Part shown: positions 7,341 to 7,457 of the stretch, piece after piece
Layout of the letters: each line of letters opens with the position of its first letter
Numbering within the stretch: the first letter of the stretch is position 1
From: Rhodoferax sp.
GTDB lineage: Bacteria; Pseudomonadota; Gammaproteobacteria; Burkholderiales; Burkholderiaceae_C
DNA: 7,457 nucleotides
NCBI GenBank assembly: GCA_018882485.1
Contig: VERU01000114.1
Location: forward strand, 1-7,457
Direction: 5' to 3'
The notes under the pieces: generated by a model
What the model was told of the DNA's origin: nothing
Seen by the model: only the letters and a program-made list of their open reading frames with translations
The model's database searches: none
Made by a program: the position numbers and the translations under genes

Positions 7341-7457
7341 CCGAAGTCGATTTCACCGGCCTGACGGCACACCAGCGCTACAAGCTGATGGCCAGCCTGA
7401 TCGTGCCGCGGCCGATCGCGCTGGTGACCACGCTGGGCGCATTGGGCGTGGCCAATG
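7337..7457 (+). CDS. Flavin-reductase-like (FMN-binding split-barrel) protein, N-terminal 40 codons (runs off right edge)
   Basis: The visible peptide MTEVDFTGLTAHQRYKLMAS continues with LIVPRPIALVTTLGALGVAN, the start of flavin reductase-like domain proteins, where the RPIALVTT and G-x-x-N segments begin the FMN-binding split barrel. Such proteins bind FMN and often act as NAD(P)H:flavin oxidoreductases. The ATG at 7337 overlaps the dedA stop (ATGA), giving coupling without a Shine-Dalgarno. Only about a fifth of the expected protein is present, so subfamily and function stay open. Confidence 0.72.
   Translation, partial: MTEVDFTGLTAHQRYKLMASLIVPRPIALVTTLGALGVAN

Overview
The window is about 70% GC by eye, densely packed, and looks like chromosomal DNA of a betaproteobacterium, most likely Burkholderiales of the Sphaerotilus/Leptothrix/Rubrivivax/Comamonadaceae kind. 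The reasons are protein character (a MutL with DMHA and CNHGRP motifs, a ModB with an [15 protein letters not shown] segment) and a C/G-rich palindromic repeat of a type I recall from those genomes. The placement is inference; no rRNA or other marker is present.

Layout. Positions 6569 down to 1 (minus strand) hold six head-to-tail genes with almost no spacing: modA, modB, modC (molybdate ABC importer), mutL (mismatch repair), a NorM-type MATE efflux pump, and the first 187 codons of a Bcr/CflA-type MFS efflux pump that runs off the left edge. modB/modC and MATE/MFS overlap by 4 bp; modC/mutL and mutL/MATE are each 21 bp apart. Divergently, on the plus strand from 6687, lie a DedA-family membrane protein and the start of a flavin-reductase-like protein, again overlapping by 4 bp.

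Regulation. A perfect 8-7-8 inverted repeat (6573-6595), ModE-box-like, lies 3 bp upstream of the modA ATG. It contains a TAGAAT hexamer placed so that transcription would begin at or next to the start codon. The same geometry (a -10-like hexamer, then 6-7 nt, then the start codon) recurs at mutL (TAGAAT, 6 nt, GTG) and dedA (GATAAT, 7 nt, ATG), and none of the three has a Shine-Dalgarno sequence. The window therefore suggests several leaderless transcripts, and a mutL promoter inside the otherwise continuous six-gene run.

Oddities. mutL carries an uninterrupted eight-base G/C homopolymer in its linker, and a sharp 57-bp patch of AT-rich, rare codons inside its ATPase domain. A repetitive palindromic element has supplied the mutL-MATE junction and the first ~25 codons of the MATE pump. 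No mobile element, CRISPR array, tRNA or rRNA was seen, and no gene-free stretch exceeds 120 bp. The content is mostly recognisable housekeeping and transport; I see no convincing new defence or effector system.
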